This document shows, piece by piece, positions 40,592 to 48,637 of a DNA stretch of 64,000 bases (position 1 is its first letter; the number at the start of each line of letters is the position of its first letter). A program made the translations under genes and the position numbers. Source of the stretch: Verrucomicrobiaceae bacterium (GTDB lineage: Bacteria > Verrucomicrobiota > Verrucomicrobiia > Verrucomicrobiales > Verrucomicrobiaceae); contig JABTUN010000001.1 in NCBI GenBank assembly GCA_015075365.1, positions 1,550,001 through 1,614,000 on the forward strand. The letters are read 5' to 3'. The notes beneath the pieces were generated by a model. It saw nothing but the letters and a program-made list of their open reading frames with translations, ran no database searches and was not told the DNA's origin.

Positions 40592-42169
40592 TTACCCTTT
40601 CGCCGGCACCGGTTCCATTGTTTCCACAGGCACCTGCCCGGATGCCTCCCTGCGCATGGACGGCACGGGAGAGGCCAGCGCGGTGGTGATCTCCGCCTTG
40701 AGCCAGATCTTGATGCCATCCCAAAGAAGGCGCACGGCGCTGGTATCCGGCGAGAAGCTGAACCGCGGACACCAGACGTGCCCGTGGTTTTTCGCGCCAT
40801 AGATGCCCTTGCGCATGCGCTCGCGGCCCAGATGCGAGAGCCGGCGGTTGTAGAAGGCCATGAAGCTGCCGAAAACACCGCCCGGCCGGCCGTGGTAGGG
40901 CATGCGGTTCCACTCGTGCTCAGGATCGTCGTAAACCAGCCGCACCGGGCCGATGAAGTAGGTGCCCAGATCCATGAGGAAGGCCGCGTGCATGAGCTCG
41001 GCATCGCCCAGGTAGAAGTACTTGTCCTTGTACAGCGCCTCGAACCAGAGCCTCCAACTGCGCGGGTAGGCCATGTTCAGGTAGTCCACCGTCTCCTTCA
41101 CGCATTCGCCCTTCAGCTCACGGAGGATCATCGCGGTGGCGGCGGAAACCGTGTGGCCGCAGAAATCGAGCCCATGGCTGTAGAGCGGGTCCATGAAGCC
41201 CGCGGCATCGCCGACGATCACCCAGCGGTTCCCGGCCACCCGGTCGGCGCGGTAGATCAGGTTCTTGTAATAGAACACGTCGTCCTCGTCCGGCTTGGCA
41301 TGCTCGAACATGAGCCGGCCCACCGGATGCGTCATGAGATGCGCGTGCAGGCGCGCGAGGGGATTGGGGCCCTCCGGCGGATTATAAACGCGCCGGTCCC
41401 AGGTGACGCCGACGCTGAAGCTGCGGTCCGACAGCGGAATGATCCAGCTCCACCAGCCATGGCCCATGAGGTGGTTCGTGGCCGTGCTGCGGATGTTCTT
41501 CACCTCCTTCATCAGGCTGGGGAACATCTGGCGGCTCTTGAAGCTGTCGAGGTCGTTGACGTTGCTGTAGCGGCACCAGATGGAGGAGGTGGGATGCTCG
41601 TCCGCATAGCTGTGCATCAAGCCGAGCTTTTTGGCGAGCACCGCCGCCTTGCCCGAGGCGTCCACCACCCACCGCGCGCTCACGGTGCGCGCCTGGCCGC
41701 CCTGCGGGGTGATTTCAACCGTGTGAGGAGACTCGCCCTCGGAAAGCGTGATCGTGCGCACGGTGGCCGGGCGCATGACCTCGCAGCCATATCCCTGCGC
41801 CTCCGCCAGCAGGTGCTCATCGAGCAGGGAGCGGTCGAGCTGGTAAGTCGGCAGGCGGGCCTGGAAACGCGGTCCGATCTCCGTCAGATCGCACACGGAG
41901 TCATCTGGCGATTTGCAGAACCACATGCGCAGGCCGTGTTTCTGATAATGGCGGGCGCTGAGGTAGCCGCTTTGATGCAAAACACGGGTCAGGAAGCAGC
42001 CCGCCACCTCCGAGGTGCTCTCGCCGACCTTGCGGTCGAACTGCGTCGTCCGCTCCACGATAAGCACACGCAGCTCCGGGTGGTCCCGCTTGAGGATGAT
42101 GCCCGCCGACGCGCCGGAAAATGCCCCGCCCAGGATCATCACATCGTAATCGGCGGCGGCAGGTTTCAT
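40592..42169 (-). CDS. FAD-dependent monooxygenase of the flavin-dependent halogenase family
   Basis: A 525-residue flavoprotein. The dinucleotide fold GGAFSGASAG (14-23) is followed by FDRKVGESTSEVAGCFL, and the halogenase motif W-x-W-x-I-P occurs as W240-S-W-I-I-P245. GNRWVIVGDAAGFMDPLYSHG is the second FAD motif. These are the hallmarks of flavin-dependent halogenases and their non-halogenating relatives; such genes occur in flexirubin and aryl-polyene clusters. Whether it halogenates, hydroxylates or reduces is not settled by sequence. ATG 42169 is chosen because the frame upstream to 42409 overlaps the divergent acyltransferase. It opens a putative biosynthetic region extending to about 48.6 kb. 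Confidence 0.85.
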   Translation of the reverse strand: MKPAAADYDVMILGGAFSGASAGIILKRDHPELRVLIVERTTQFDRKVGESTSEVAGCFLTRVLHQSGYLSARHYQKHGLRMWFCKSPDDSVCDLTEIGPRFQARLPTYQLDRSLLDEHLLAEAQGYGCEVMRPATVRTITLSEGESPHTVEITPQGGQARTVSARWVVDASGKAAVLAKKLGLMHSYADEHPTSSIWCRYSNVNDLDSFKSRQMFPSLMKEVKNIRSTATNHLMGHGWWSWIIPLSDRSFSVGVTWDRRVYNPPEGPNPLARLHAHLMTHPVGRLMFEHAKPDEDDVFYYKNLIYRADRVAGNRWVIVGDAAGFMDPLYSHGLDFCGHTVSAATAMILRELKGECVKETVDYLNMAYPRSWRLWFEALYKDKYFYLGDAELMHAAFLMDLGTYFIGPVRLVYDDPEHEWNRMPYHGRPGGVFGSFMAFYNRRLSHLGRERMRKGIYGAKNHGHVWCPRFSFSPDTSAVRLLWDGIKIWLKAEITTALASPVPSMRREASGQVPVETMEPVPAKG

Positions 42170-42248
42170 GAAGGGAAAAAAGAGAGTTGTCGTCCGGGGC
42201 GGATGGGCCGAAACAAGCCGCCCGCTCCCCCCTGCCCCGCCATCTGTA

Positions 42249-43187
42249 ATGCCAGCCGCCGAATCTGCAACCCGCCAGCCGCACACGCCCTCGAATGCGT
42301 CGCGCCTCGGCCTGCACGGCGCGTTTTGGACCCGGGCGGTCCTCGTGCTCATGCGCTGGCTGCCCATGTGGCTGGCCGCCGCGCTGGCCTGCCCCGTCAC
42401 TCTGGTCATCTATGTGCTGGCCGTCCCCCAGCGCGAGGCGCTGAGGCGGAATCTCGAGGCTCTGGTGCCGGACGGGAGCGGCGGCAGTTGCATGGCCGGT
42501 TACCGCGTCTTCCTGCAGTTCGCGCTGACCTATCTCGACCGCCTGTGGCACCTGCACTTCGGCCGGGAGATCACCTGGGACATCCAGGGCAAGGCGGAGT
42601 TTGACCGGCTGCGCGCGGAGCCCGGCGGCGCGCTCGTCTTCACCGTCCACAGCGGCAACTACGACATCGGCGCCTCCCTCTTCGCCCGCAAATTCGGCCG
42701 CGTCATCCACACCGTCCGCATGCCGGAGATCACCCCCGGCATGCAGGAGCTGCGGGAGGGCGAGCTGCGCGAGCAGGAGAAGAAGGAGCCTTTCCTGCGC
42801 ATCCATTACAACGCCCCCGGCTCCCACCTCGGCATGGAATTGATCCGCCTGCTCAACGCGGGCGAAGTTGTCTGCGTGCAGGGGGACCGCGTGCTCGGCG
42901 ATGTGGCGCCCACGCATGAGGACATCGCCGGGCTGCGCTACGAAATCCCGCGCGGGCCGCTCGTGCTGGCGGAAATCACCGGCGTGCCCTGCTACCCGGT
43001 CTTTTTGAAGCGCCTCGGCCGTCTCCGCTACGGCATCGAGATCGGCGATGCCTTCCACAGCGGCGGCAGCAGGCCCAAGGCCGCCCAGCTCGCGCCGAAA
43101 TGGGTGGCCGTGATGCATGATTTTCTCCAGCGGCACTGGGATCAGTGGTTTGTGTTTGAACCGCTTGTCACCAAAGTGCCCGCATGA
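42249..43187 (+). CDS. LpxL/HtrB-type lysophospholipid acyltransferase
   Basis: A 312-residue membrane-associated acyltransferase. Residues about 30-60 are a membrane anchor (WTRAVLVLMRWLPMWLAAALACPVTL...), and the catalytic H-x4-D is FTVHSGNYDIG (His134, Asp139). GLRYEIPRGPLVLAEITGVPCYPV matches the substrate region of LPLAT family 6. Such enzymes are frequent in aryl-polyene and other KS-containing clusters, where they acylate a lipid with the polyene. The first in-frame ATG at 42168 lies opposite the start of the divergent halogenase-like gene, so 42249 was chosen. The stop overlaps the deacetylase start (ATGA, 43184-43187). Confidence 0.85.
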   Translation: MPAAESATRQPHTPSNASRLGLHGAFWTRAVLVLMRWLPMWLAAALACPVTLVIYVLAVPQREALRRNLEALVPDGSGGSCMAGYRVFLQFALTYLDRLWHLHFGREITWDIQGKAEFDRLRAEPGGALVFTVHSGNYDIGASLFARKFGRVIHTVRMPEITPGMQELREGELREQEKKEPFLRIHYNAPGSHLGMELIRLLNAGEVVCVQGDRVLGDVAPTHEDIAGLRYEIPRGPLVLAEITGVPCYPVFLKRLGRLRYGIEIGDAFHSGGSRPKAAQLAPKWVAVMHDFLQRHWDQWFVFEPLVTKVPA

Positions 43188-43948
43188 CGCCCGAAGAGAT
43201 ACGCGCCCTCTGCCTGCGCCGCGGCCGCCGCCGGCTGGCGCTGGTGCTGCTGCCCGCCCTGGTTTGCGCGCTGCTCGTGGCCGCAGGCAGGTGGCCCTGG
43301 GCCGTGCTGCTCTTCTGCATCACGCTCACCACCATCACCATCGGCACCCTCGTGCCCCGTTGCGCCCTTTTTGGCGGCTTCATCAAACGACAGCCGCCCG
43401 GGAGCAAACAACCGCTGCTCACCATCGACGATGGCCCGCATCCGGAGCACACCCCCGCCATTCTCGACATCCTCGACCGCCACGGCATCACGGCCGTCTT
43501 CTTCCTCATCGGCAACCGTGCGGAGGCCCATCCCCACCTCGTGCATGAGATCCTGCGCCGCGGCCACGAGGTCGCCAACCACACGCAGACACACCCCGCC
43601 ACCACGTTTTGGGCACTGCGCCCGCGCCGCATGTGGGACGAGATCGCGCGCTGCCAGGAAACGCTCGCGCGCATCGCCCCGGAGCATCCGCCGCGCTATT
43701 TCCGCCCCCCCGCCGGCCATCACAACATGTTCTGCGTCCTCACCGCCCGCGCGCTCGGCCTCACCACGATGATGTGGACCGCGCGCGGCTTCGACGGCAC
43801 GCTGACCGACACCACTACCATCCTCCGCCGCATCCAGCGGAAGCTCACCCAAGACGGCATCGTCCTCATCCATGAGGGCACGCCCGTATGCGTCGAGGTG
43901 GCGGAAAAAGTGGCTGCGATGCTGTCACAACGCTGCGCTCAGGCCTGA
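43184..43948 (+). CDS. Polysaccharide deacetylase (NodB family), membrane anchored
   Basis: A 254-residue carbohydrate esterase family 4 protein. N-terminal residues 17-60 contain one or two hydrophobic segments, then the NodB domain: motif 1 TIDDGPHPEHTPAI (Asp82-Asp83), motif 2 ANHTQTHP with metal His133 and His137, motif 3 YFRPPAGHHN, and a final IVLIHEG motif. It removes N- or O-acetyl groups from a glycan or sugar lipid. The 4-base overlap with the acyltransferase means coordinated production; the pair may modify the same glycolipid. Its end overlaps the convergent methyltransferase by 10 bases. Confidence 0.88.
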   Translation: MTPEEIRALCLRRGRRRLALVLLPALVCALLVAAGRWPWAVLLFCITLTTITIGTLVPRCALFGGFIKRQPPGSKQPLLTIDDGPHPEHTPAILDILDRHGITAVFFLIGNRAEAHPHLVHEILRRGHEVANHTQTHPATTFWALRPRRMWDEIARCQETLARIAPEHPPRYFRPPAGHHNMFCVLTARALGLTTMMWTARGFDGTLTDTTTILRRIQRKLTQDGIVLIHEGTPVCVEVAEKVAAMLSQRCAQA

Positions 43949-44607
43949 CGCTCCGCCACAATCAGGTAGTTGTTGAACGGCGTGCCGCCCCACATCGGCT
44001 CCAGGCGGACTTGGAGGCCGTTTTGGCCCAGCACGCGCTCAAATTGATCCCGCGTCGGATAGCAGACCGGGCCGGCCTTCATCCACAGCGTCACCTTCGC
44101 CAACCAGTCGCCGAAAACAGTCACGCGATGCCGCCATGTCGCCTCGCGCAGACCGCTGCGGATGATCAATTTGCCGCCGGGGGCCACGCGGGCCGCCGCA
44201 AGAACCAGAAGAGCGTCCTGCTCCGCCTCCGTGAAGAATTGCAGGATGTCCAGGATGACCACGTGCCCGCTGAACTCCGGCATCTCGCGCCGCGCATCGC
44301 CCGCGGCGTAGCTCAAACCGTCAAAACCGCTGCGCTCCGCCATCAGCCGCGCCGCGGTGATTTTCTTCGAGTCGTAGTCAAATCCCGTCACCGGCGCGGA
44401 ATAGCCCGCGCCGCGCAGATACAGCGCCAGCAGGCCGATGCCGCAGCCGACATCGAGCACCGGCAGCACTGTTCCGCCAACCTCGCGCAGCGCCGCGGCA
44501 TAGACGGGATCCGTGCGCAGCTTGATCTGTGTGTAGTTGCGATGCCACCGCGTCGTGCACAGCGCGGCGATGCGTTGGATCTCCTCGGGCGGGCAGGCGG
44601 CCTTCAT
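43939..44607 (-). CDS. Class I SAM-dependent methyltransferase
   Basis: A 222-residue methyltransferase with motif I VLPVLDVGCGIGLLALYL and the acidic loop GFDYDSKKI, plus HVVILDILQFF in the motif II position. The family of small-molecule methyltransferases includes members of aryl-polyene clusters; its substrate is unknown. The ATG at 44607 overlaps the stop of the AMP-ligase (ATGA, 44604-44607), so the two are co-translated and the longer 44640 start is not used. Convergent overlap of 10 bases with the deacetylase gene. Confidence 0.85.
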   Translation of the reverse strand: MKAACPPEEIQRIAALCTTRWHRNYTQIKLRTDPVYAAALREVGGTVLPVLDVGCGIGLLALYLRGAGYSAPVTGFDYDSKKITAARLMAERSGFDGLSYAAGDARREMPEFSGHVVILDILQFFTEAEQDALLVLAAARVAPGGKLIIRSGLREATWRHRVTVFGDWLAKVTLWMKAGPVCYPTRDQFERVLGQNGLQVRLEPMWGGTPFNNYLIVAERQA

Positions 44608-45755
44608 GCGATACCCATCCACCTGCGCGGAACCTCCCACGGCGCAAGCGCGGCGCAGACTTTTGTTTTGAAGGCCACGGTGATCTCCGATGACGGCAGC
44701 GGCACCCGGGCGACGATGTCCTGGCAGCGCTCCGGATCGCGGCTGGGGGCTCCAAACACCTCCACACCAGCCAAACCGCCAGCAAGGCTGATTTTGGCCG
44801 CGATTTCATCCGGACTGAGTTTCCGGCCCGCGACGTTGATGCCGCGTCCCAGGCTCGATTGGAGCTTCAAGCGGCCATTTTCGAGCAAAGCGGCGTCACA
44901 GGTCAAAAACCGGCCGCTTCCGAAAACCTCGCCCGGCAGCGTCTCATCGTATCCGAGGCCGGTGGAGCTGCTTTGAACGAGCAAACGGCCTTCCGCGGCC
45001 ATTTCAGCCTCCACACCCGGCAGCAGCATTTCATCGCAGGCGATCGCGCCGCATTCGCTGGTGCCGTAGAGGTTGTGCAGCTCCAGGCCGTGTTTCTCGC
45101 GGGCCATCGTGGCGAGCTCCTTTGTCAACGGCGATCCGGCGGAGATGGCGAGCGAGACATTGCCAAAACTCACCTGCCCCATCAGCCAGGCCTTCCACAT
45201 CGCCGGTACACCGGGCAGGAAGGCGCGTGCATGAGGCCGCAGCGCCTCCATGAGCGGCTGCGCGAAGGGCTGCGGCGCCCAGCACAGAGGCACGCCGTTC
45301 AGCAGCGTCTGCAGCACCGTCATCGTGAGGCCATAGGAGTGCGCGCACGAGATCGCCGCCACGGCCACGCCGCGATTCGCGAGGTCGAAAAAGTCGTGCA
45401 GCCGGTCCACATCCGCCGCGATCTGCTCCAACGTGAAAAACTGGCAGCGCCGCACGCCGGAGCCGCCGACCGTTTGCTTGATGAAGGCCGTGTTCTCAGG
45501 CGGCGCTGCCGCCGGCACACGCCGCGTGCGGTCCTTCTCCACCCACTGCACCGGCACGCCTTGCAGCAGACCCGCCAGCGTCGCCCGGAGGATGTCCGGC
45601 GTGTCACCCTGCGCCACAAACACATCACCCTGCGGTCTCAGCGCGCGGGCTTGTGAATCCAGCTCGGCAAAGGTCAGCGTAAAGTCCGGTCCATGCACCG
45701 CCACGAGCGCTCCGCGCTCCCGTTGAATGCGTATCCATCGTTCGCCAAATGACAT
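44604..45755 (-). CDS. AMP-binding enzyme (acyl-/aryl-ligase family), reduced
   Basis: A 383-residue member of the ANL superfamily, shorter than the usual 500. Motif A5 LYGTSECGAI (about 229-238) and A7/A8-like GRFLTCDAALLENGRLK and GRGINVAGRKLSPDEI are visible, but the phosphate loop (usual TSGTTGxPK) reads KQTVGGSGVRRC at about 93-104, and the chain stops at PWEVPRRWMGIA without the A10 Lys segment. In clusters with ketosynthases such enzymes activate 4-hydroxybenzoate- or cinnamate-like starters. The lack of A10 suggests loss of the adenylation function, or that it only transfers acyl from AMP. Co-translated with a methyltransferase. Confidence 0.75.
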   Translation of the reverse strand: MSFGERWIRIQRERGALVAVHGPDFTLTFAELDSQARALRPQGDVFVAQGDTPDILRATLAGLLQGVPVQWVEKDRTRRVPAAAPPENTAFIKQTVGGSGVRRCQFFTLEQIAADVDRLHDFFDLANRGVAVAAISCAHSYGLTMTVLQTLLNGVPLCWAPQPFAQPLMEALRPHARAFLPGVPAMWKAWLMGQVSFGNVSLAISAGSPLTKELATMAREKHGLELHNLYGTSECGAIACDEMLLPGVEAEMAAEGRLLVQSSSTGLGYDETLPGEVFGSGRFLTCDAALLENGRLKLQSSLGRGINVAGRKLSPDEIAAKISLAGGLAGVEVFGAPSRDPERCQDIVARVPLPSSEITVAFKTKVCAALAPWEVPRRWMGIA

Positions 45756-45825
45756 GCCTTGATTGTGGCCACGAGGGTAAAGACACTGCGCGCGGTTGCC
45801 AGAAGTTTTGCTCCGAGGTGGGCCG

Positions 45826-46299
45826 CTAAGCCCCAGGGCCAGACCACGCCTTCCACTGGCGATCCACCTCCCGCATCTTGACGCTCACCTCATGGGGGTC
45901 CTCACGGCACAACACATCATAAAGGCTTTCGATCTGCTCCTCCGATGCAAACTTGAGCCACACGTTCAAGATGGCGACGTCCATGTTGAACAACTTCGGC
46001 GGAGGAGGTGGGTGTGGAGCCTCCGCACCGATGGGATGACCAAATATGTCATGGTCAGGACTGCTGCAATAGACGGACCATTTGTGCTTCAAGCCTCCGG
46101 GCCGCTTCCGCTTGATCACGGTTTCTATTCGAGACTCGTTGTATTGATGGTGTGTCCGGATTCCCAGCGGCCATGTCGTCCAGCTTTGGCTCGACCCGGT
46201 GTAATCGCACCAGGCATGACCACCGCCTCGAACCGGAGAAGTCGAGAGAGGCCAGAGCAGAACCAAAAGGAGTCCCGCGGAGGCGATGAATTTAAGCAT
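45826..46299 (-). CDS. Hypothetical exported small protein
   Basis: A 157-residue protein not recognised. It starts with a signal-peptide-like segment (MLKFIASAGLLLVLLWPLS), then a Trp/His-rich soluble part (HAWCDYTGSSQSWTTWPLG), a Pro run (PHPPPPPKLF) and a helical C-terminus with Glu/Arg residues. Three in-frame ATG codons (46299, 46305, 46320) are possible; the first gives the cleanest signal peptide. The DNA is less GC-rich than neighbours, so codon use differs. It sits between the AMP-ligase and ketosynthase genes, but nothing links it to their function. Confidence 0.55.
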   Translation of the reverse strand: MLKFIASAGLLLVLLWPLSTSPVRGGGHAWCDYTGSSQSWTTWPLGIRTHHQYNESRIETVIKRKRPGGLKHKWSVYCSSPDHDIFGHPIGAEAPHPPPPPKLFNMDVAILNVWLKFASEEQIESLYDVLCREDPHEVSVKMREVDRQWKAWSGPGA

Positions 46300-46424
46300 G
46301 TGCATCACAAGAAGGGGCATGGAGGATCAGTGACCCGCAAACACAATTTGCAGTCCGAATCTGCAAGGCTAAATGCCGCGTATGGCTGTGGCTCAAGCCT
46401 TACCACCCTGGTTTTTTCTTTCCC

Positions 46425-47642
46425 GTGTCCGAATCCCATCTCCAACGCATCGCCATCACCGGAGCGGGCATTGTTTCGCCATTGGGGATCGGCTGGAAGG
46501 CAAACGAGGCTTCGTTTGAGGCGGACCGGCGGGCCTTCAAGCCGGTGCCGGTGGAGTTGTTCGAGGTGGACGGTTTTGTGGCGAAAACCGCCGGCATGGT
46601 GGATCTGCCGGACGAGCCGGTTTTGAAGAAAAAGCCCGCGTATGCGGACCGCGGCACACAGATGCTCATGCTGGCAGTCCGCGAGGCGCTGGCACAGAGC
46701 GGACGCATGAATCTCGACGGCATCGACGCGATGATCATCGGCACCTCGGCGGGCGCGATGTCGCTGGGCGAGACCTATTTTGAAAATGCTGTGAGCGATC
46801 CCAAACGGCAGCCGCGGCAGCTCTCGCTGGCCGAGCACTACCAGCCACAGCGGCAGATCAATGACCTTGCCGCGGAATTTGGCTGGCGCGGGCCCATCAT
46901 CGTCATCTCCAATGCCTGCGCATCGGGCGCGAATGCCATCGGCTGGGGCGTGGAGATGATCCGTAGCGGCCGGGCGAAACGGGTGCTGGCCGGTGGCTAC
47001 GATGCGCTGGCCCGGCTGGTCTTCGCCGGCTTCGACTCGCTCAAGGCGCTGGCTCCCAGCGGCATCCCGCGGCCGTTTGACGCGGCCCGGGACGGCCTGG
47101 CGCTTGGCGAAGGCGCGGCGGTGATGATTCTGGAGGCCGAGGATGTGCGTCAAAGCGCGGCGCTGGGTGAGGTGACTGGTTACGCGACGGCGACGGACCT
47201 CCACCACCTCACGCAGCCCGACCCCGAGGGCAAAGCGGCCATTCGCACGATGACGCAGGCCACGCGGCAGTCCGGTCTCACACCTGCGGACATCGACTAC
47301 ATCAACTCACATGGCACCGGCACGCCCTTCAACGACGTGGCAGAGGCACAGGCCATCGCCACATGGGCGGGAGAGGCCGTGCCGCGCATCGCGGTGAGCT
47401 CCACCAAATCGGCGATGGGCCACTTGCTCGGCGGTGCAGGCGCGGTGGAGGCCGTGATCTGTCTCATGGCGTTGCAAGGGCAGTGGATGCCCGCGAGCCT
47501 GAACGTGCGCGAGGTGGACCCGGCGGTGCAGTTTGACCTTGTGCGCTCCTTCCGCCGCGCGCGCGTGGAGCACGCGCTGACGAACTCCTTCGGCTTTGGC
47601 GGCACCAACGCCACGCTGGTCCTGAAAAGGAGGTCCGCATGA
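46425..47642 (+). CDS. Beta-ketoacyl-ACP synthase (FabF-like ketosynthase)
   Basis: A 405-residue cytosolic ketosynthase with a complete catalytic triad: Cys165 in ISNACASGANA, His296 in YINSHGTGTPFND and His333 in KSAMGHLLGGAGA. The start GTG at 46425 (MSESHLQR) precedes the conserved IAITGAGIVSPLG. It condenses acyl groups with malonyl-ACP; in clusters of this type it builds a polyene or polyketide chain. Length fits FabF (about 410). It is followed by an ATGA-coupled second, degenerate synthase, an arrangement like a KS-chain-length-factor pair. No ACP gene is seen nearby. Confidence 0.9.
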   Translation: MSESHLQRIAITGAGIVSPLGIGWKANEASFEADRRAFKPVPVELFEVDGFVAKTAGMVDLPDEPVLKKKPAYADRGTQMLMLAVREALAQSGRMNLDGIDAMIIGTSAGAMSLGETYFENAVSDPKRQPRQLSLAEHYQPQRQINDLAAEFGWRGPIIVISNACASGANAIGWGVEMIRSGRAKRVLAGGYDALARLVFAGFDSLKALAPSGIPRPFDAARDGLALGEGAAVMILEAEDVRQSAALGEVTGYATATDLHHLTQPDPEGKAAIRTMTQATRQSGLTPADIDYINSHGTGTPFNDVAEAQAIATWAGEAVPRIAVSSTKSAMGHLLGGAGAVEAVICLMALQGQWMPASLNVREVDPAVQFDLVRSFRRARVEHALTNSFGFGGTNATLVLKRRSA

Positions 47643-48637
47643 ACGCCGCCGGTCTTCATATCAACGGCGTGGGCGCGGTGAGCCCCGCAGGCTGGAGCGC
47701 GCCGGATCTGCTGCGTGTCGTGCGCGCTGGCGAGGCGCTGCCCGCGGCGAACTGCACACGGCCCAAGGCGGAGCGCCCCTGGGAATGCCAGGTGCGCACC
47801 GTTCCGCCCGCGCCGCCGGAGAAGCAGGTGCGCCATCCGCGTTTCCGCCGTGTGTCCGCCATCTCACGCTATGCTGCCGCGGCCTGCCTCGAAGCGCTGA
47901 AGGACGCCGGTTTCGACACGCCGCCACCGCGTCTGGGCATCTTGTTTGTGATGATGAACGGCTGCGTGAACTACACCGGCCGCTTTTACCAGGAGGTGCT
48001 GGACAATCCCGCGCAGGCCAGCCCGCTCATCTTTCCGGAGACGGTGTTCAACGCGCCTGCCTCGCACATCGCCGCGCTGCTCGGCGCGGATGGCGCGGTG
48101 AGCACGATCATCGGCAATGCGAACGCCGTCATGGAGGCGCTCGACATGGCCGCCGTGTGGCTGCGCGGCGGCGTGTGCGATCACTGTCTCGTCGTCGGCG
48201 CCGAGGAATGTGACTGGCTCAGCGCCGAGGCGCTCAGCTACTACCACGCGTCCTATGTGGCCTCGGAAGGCGCGGGCGCGCTGCTCGTCTCGCTCGGAGG
48301 AAACGGACCGCGGCTTCAAAGCATCACTGGGCCGCTCTCCTACCACTCCTGGCGCGAACGCGGCGAGGCTCTCCCGCAGCTCGTCACGCATGCCTCGATC
48401 CTCATCGATGATCGCGGCGGCATCGCGAAGCACGACGCCGCGGAGGCTGCGGCGTGGTCAGGCATGGCCTTCCAGGCCGTTCACAGTCCCAAAACACTCC
48501 TCGGCGAAAGCATGGGGGCCTCCGCCTCCCTTCATCTCGTGCTCGCCACCCTCGAATGCCGTGAGCAGCAGGCCGCCGTGGCCGTTTCGTTGCCTGGCAG
48601 CAATTCCGCGGCGTATGCCTGCGTGGTAGGCTGCTAA
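47639..48637 (+). CDS. Cysteine-less ketosynthase homologue (chain-length-factor-like)
   Basis: A 332-residue thiolase-fold protein, shorter than true ketosynthases by about 75 residues. The N-terminal HINGVGAVSPAGWS and NAPASHIAALLG are ketosynthase-like, but the nucleophile region reads STIIGNANAVMEAL (about 155-168), where the catalytic Cys is replaced (Ala161 by alignment with the partner), and the SHGTGT and GH motifs are absent (the latter replaced by GESMGAS). It is therefore probably not catalytic by itself and may form a heterodimer with the upstream synthase, as CLF proteins do. Start overlaps the upstream stop (ATGA, 47639-47642). Its end overlaps the convergent glycosidase by 4 bases. 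Confidence 0.8.
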   Translation: MNAAGLHINGVGAVSPAGWSAPDLLRVVRAGEALPAANCTRPKAERPWECQVRTVPPAPPEKQVRHPRFRRVSAISRYAAAACLEALKDAGFDTPPPRLGILFVMMNGCVNYTGRFYQEVLDNPAQASPLIFPETVFNAPASHIAALLGADGAVSTIIGNANAVMEALDMAAVWLRGGVCDHCLVVGAEECDWLSAEALSYYHASYVASEGAGALLVSLGGNGPRLQSITGPLSYHSWRERGEALPQLVTHASILIDDRGGIAKHDAAEAAAWSGMAFQAVHSPKTLLGESMGASASLHLVLATLECREQQAAVAVSLPGSNSAAYACVVGC

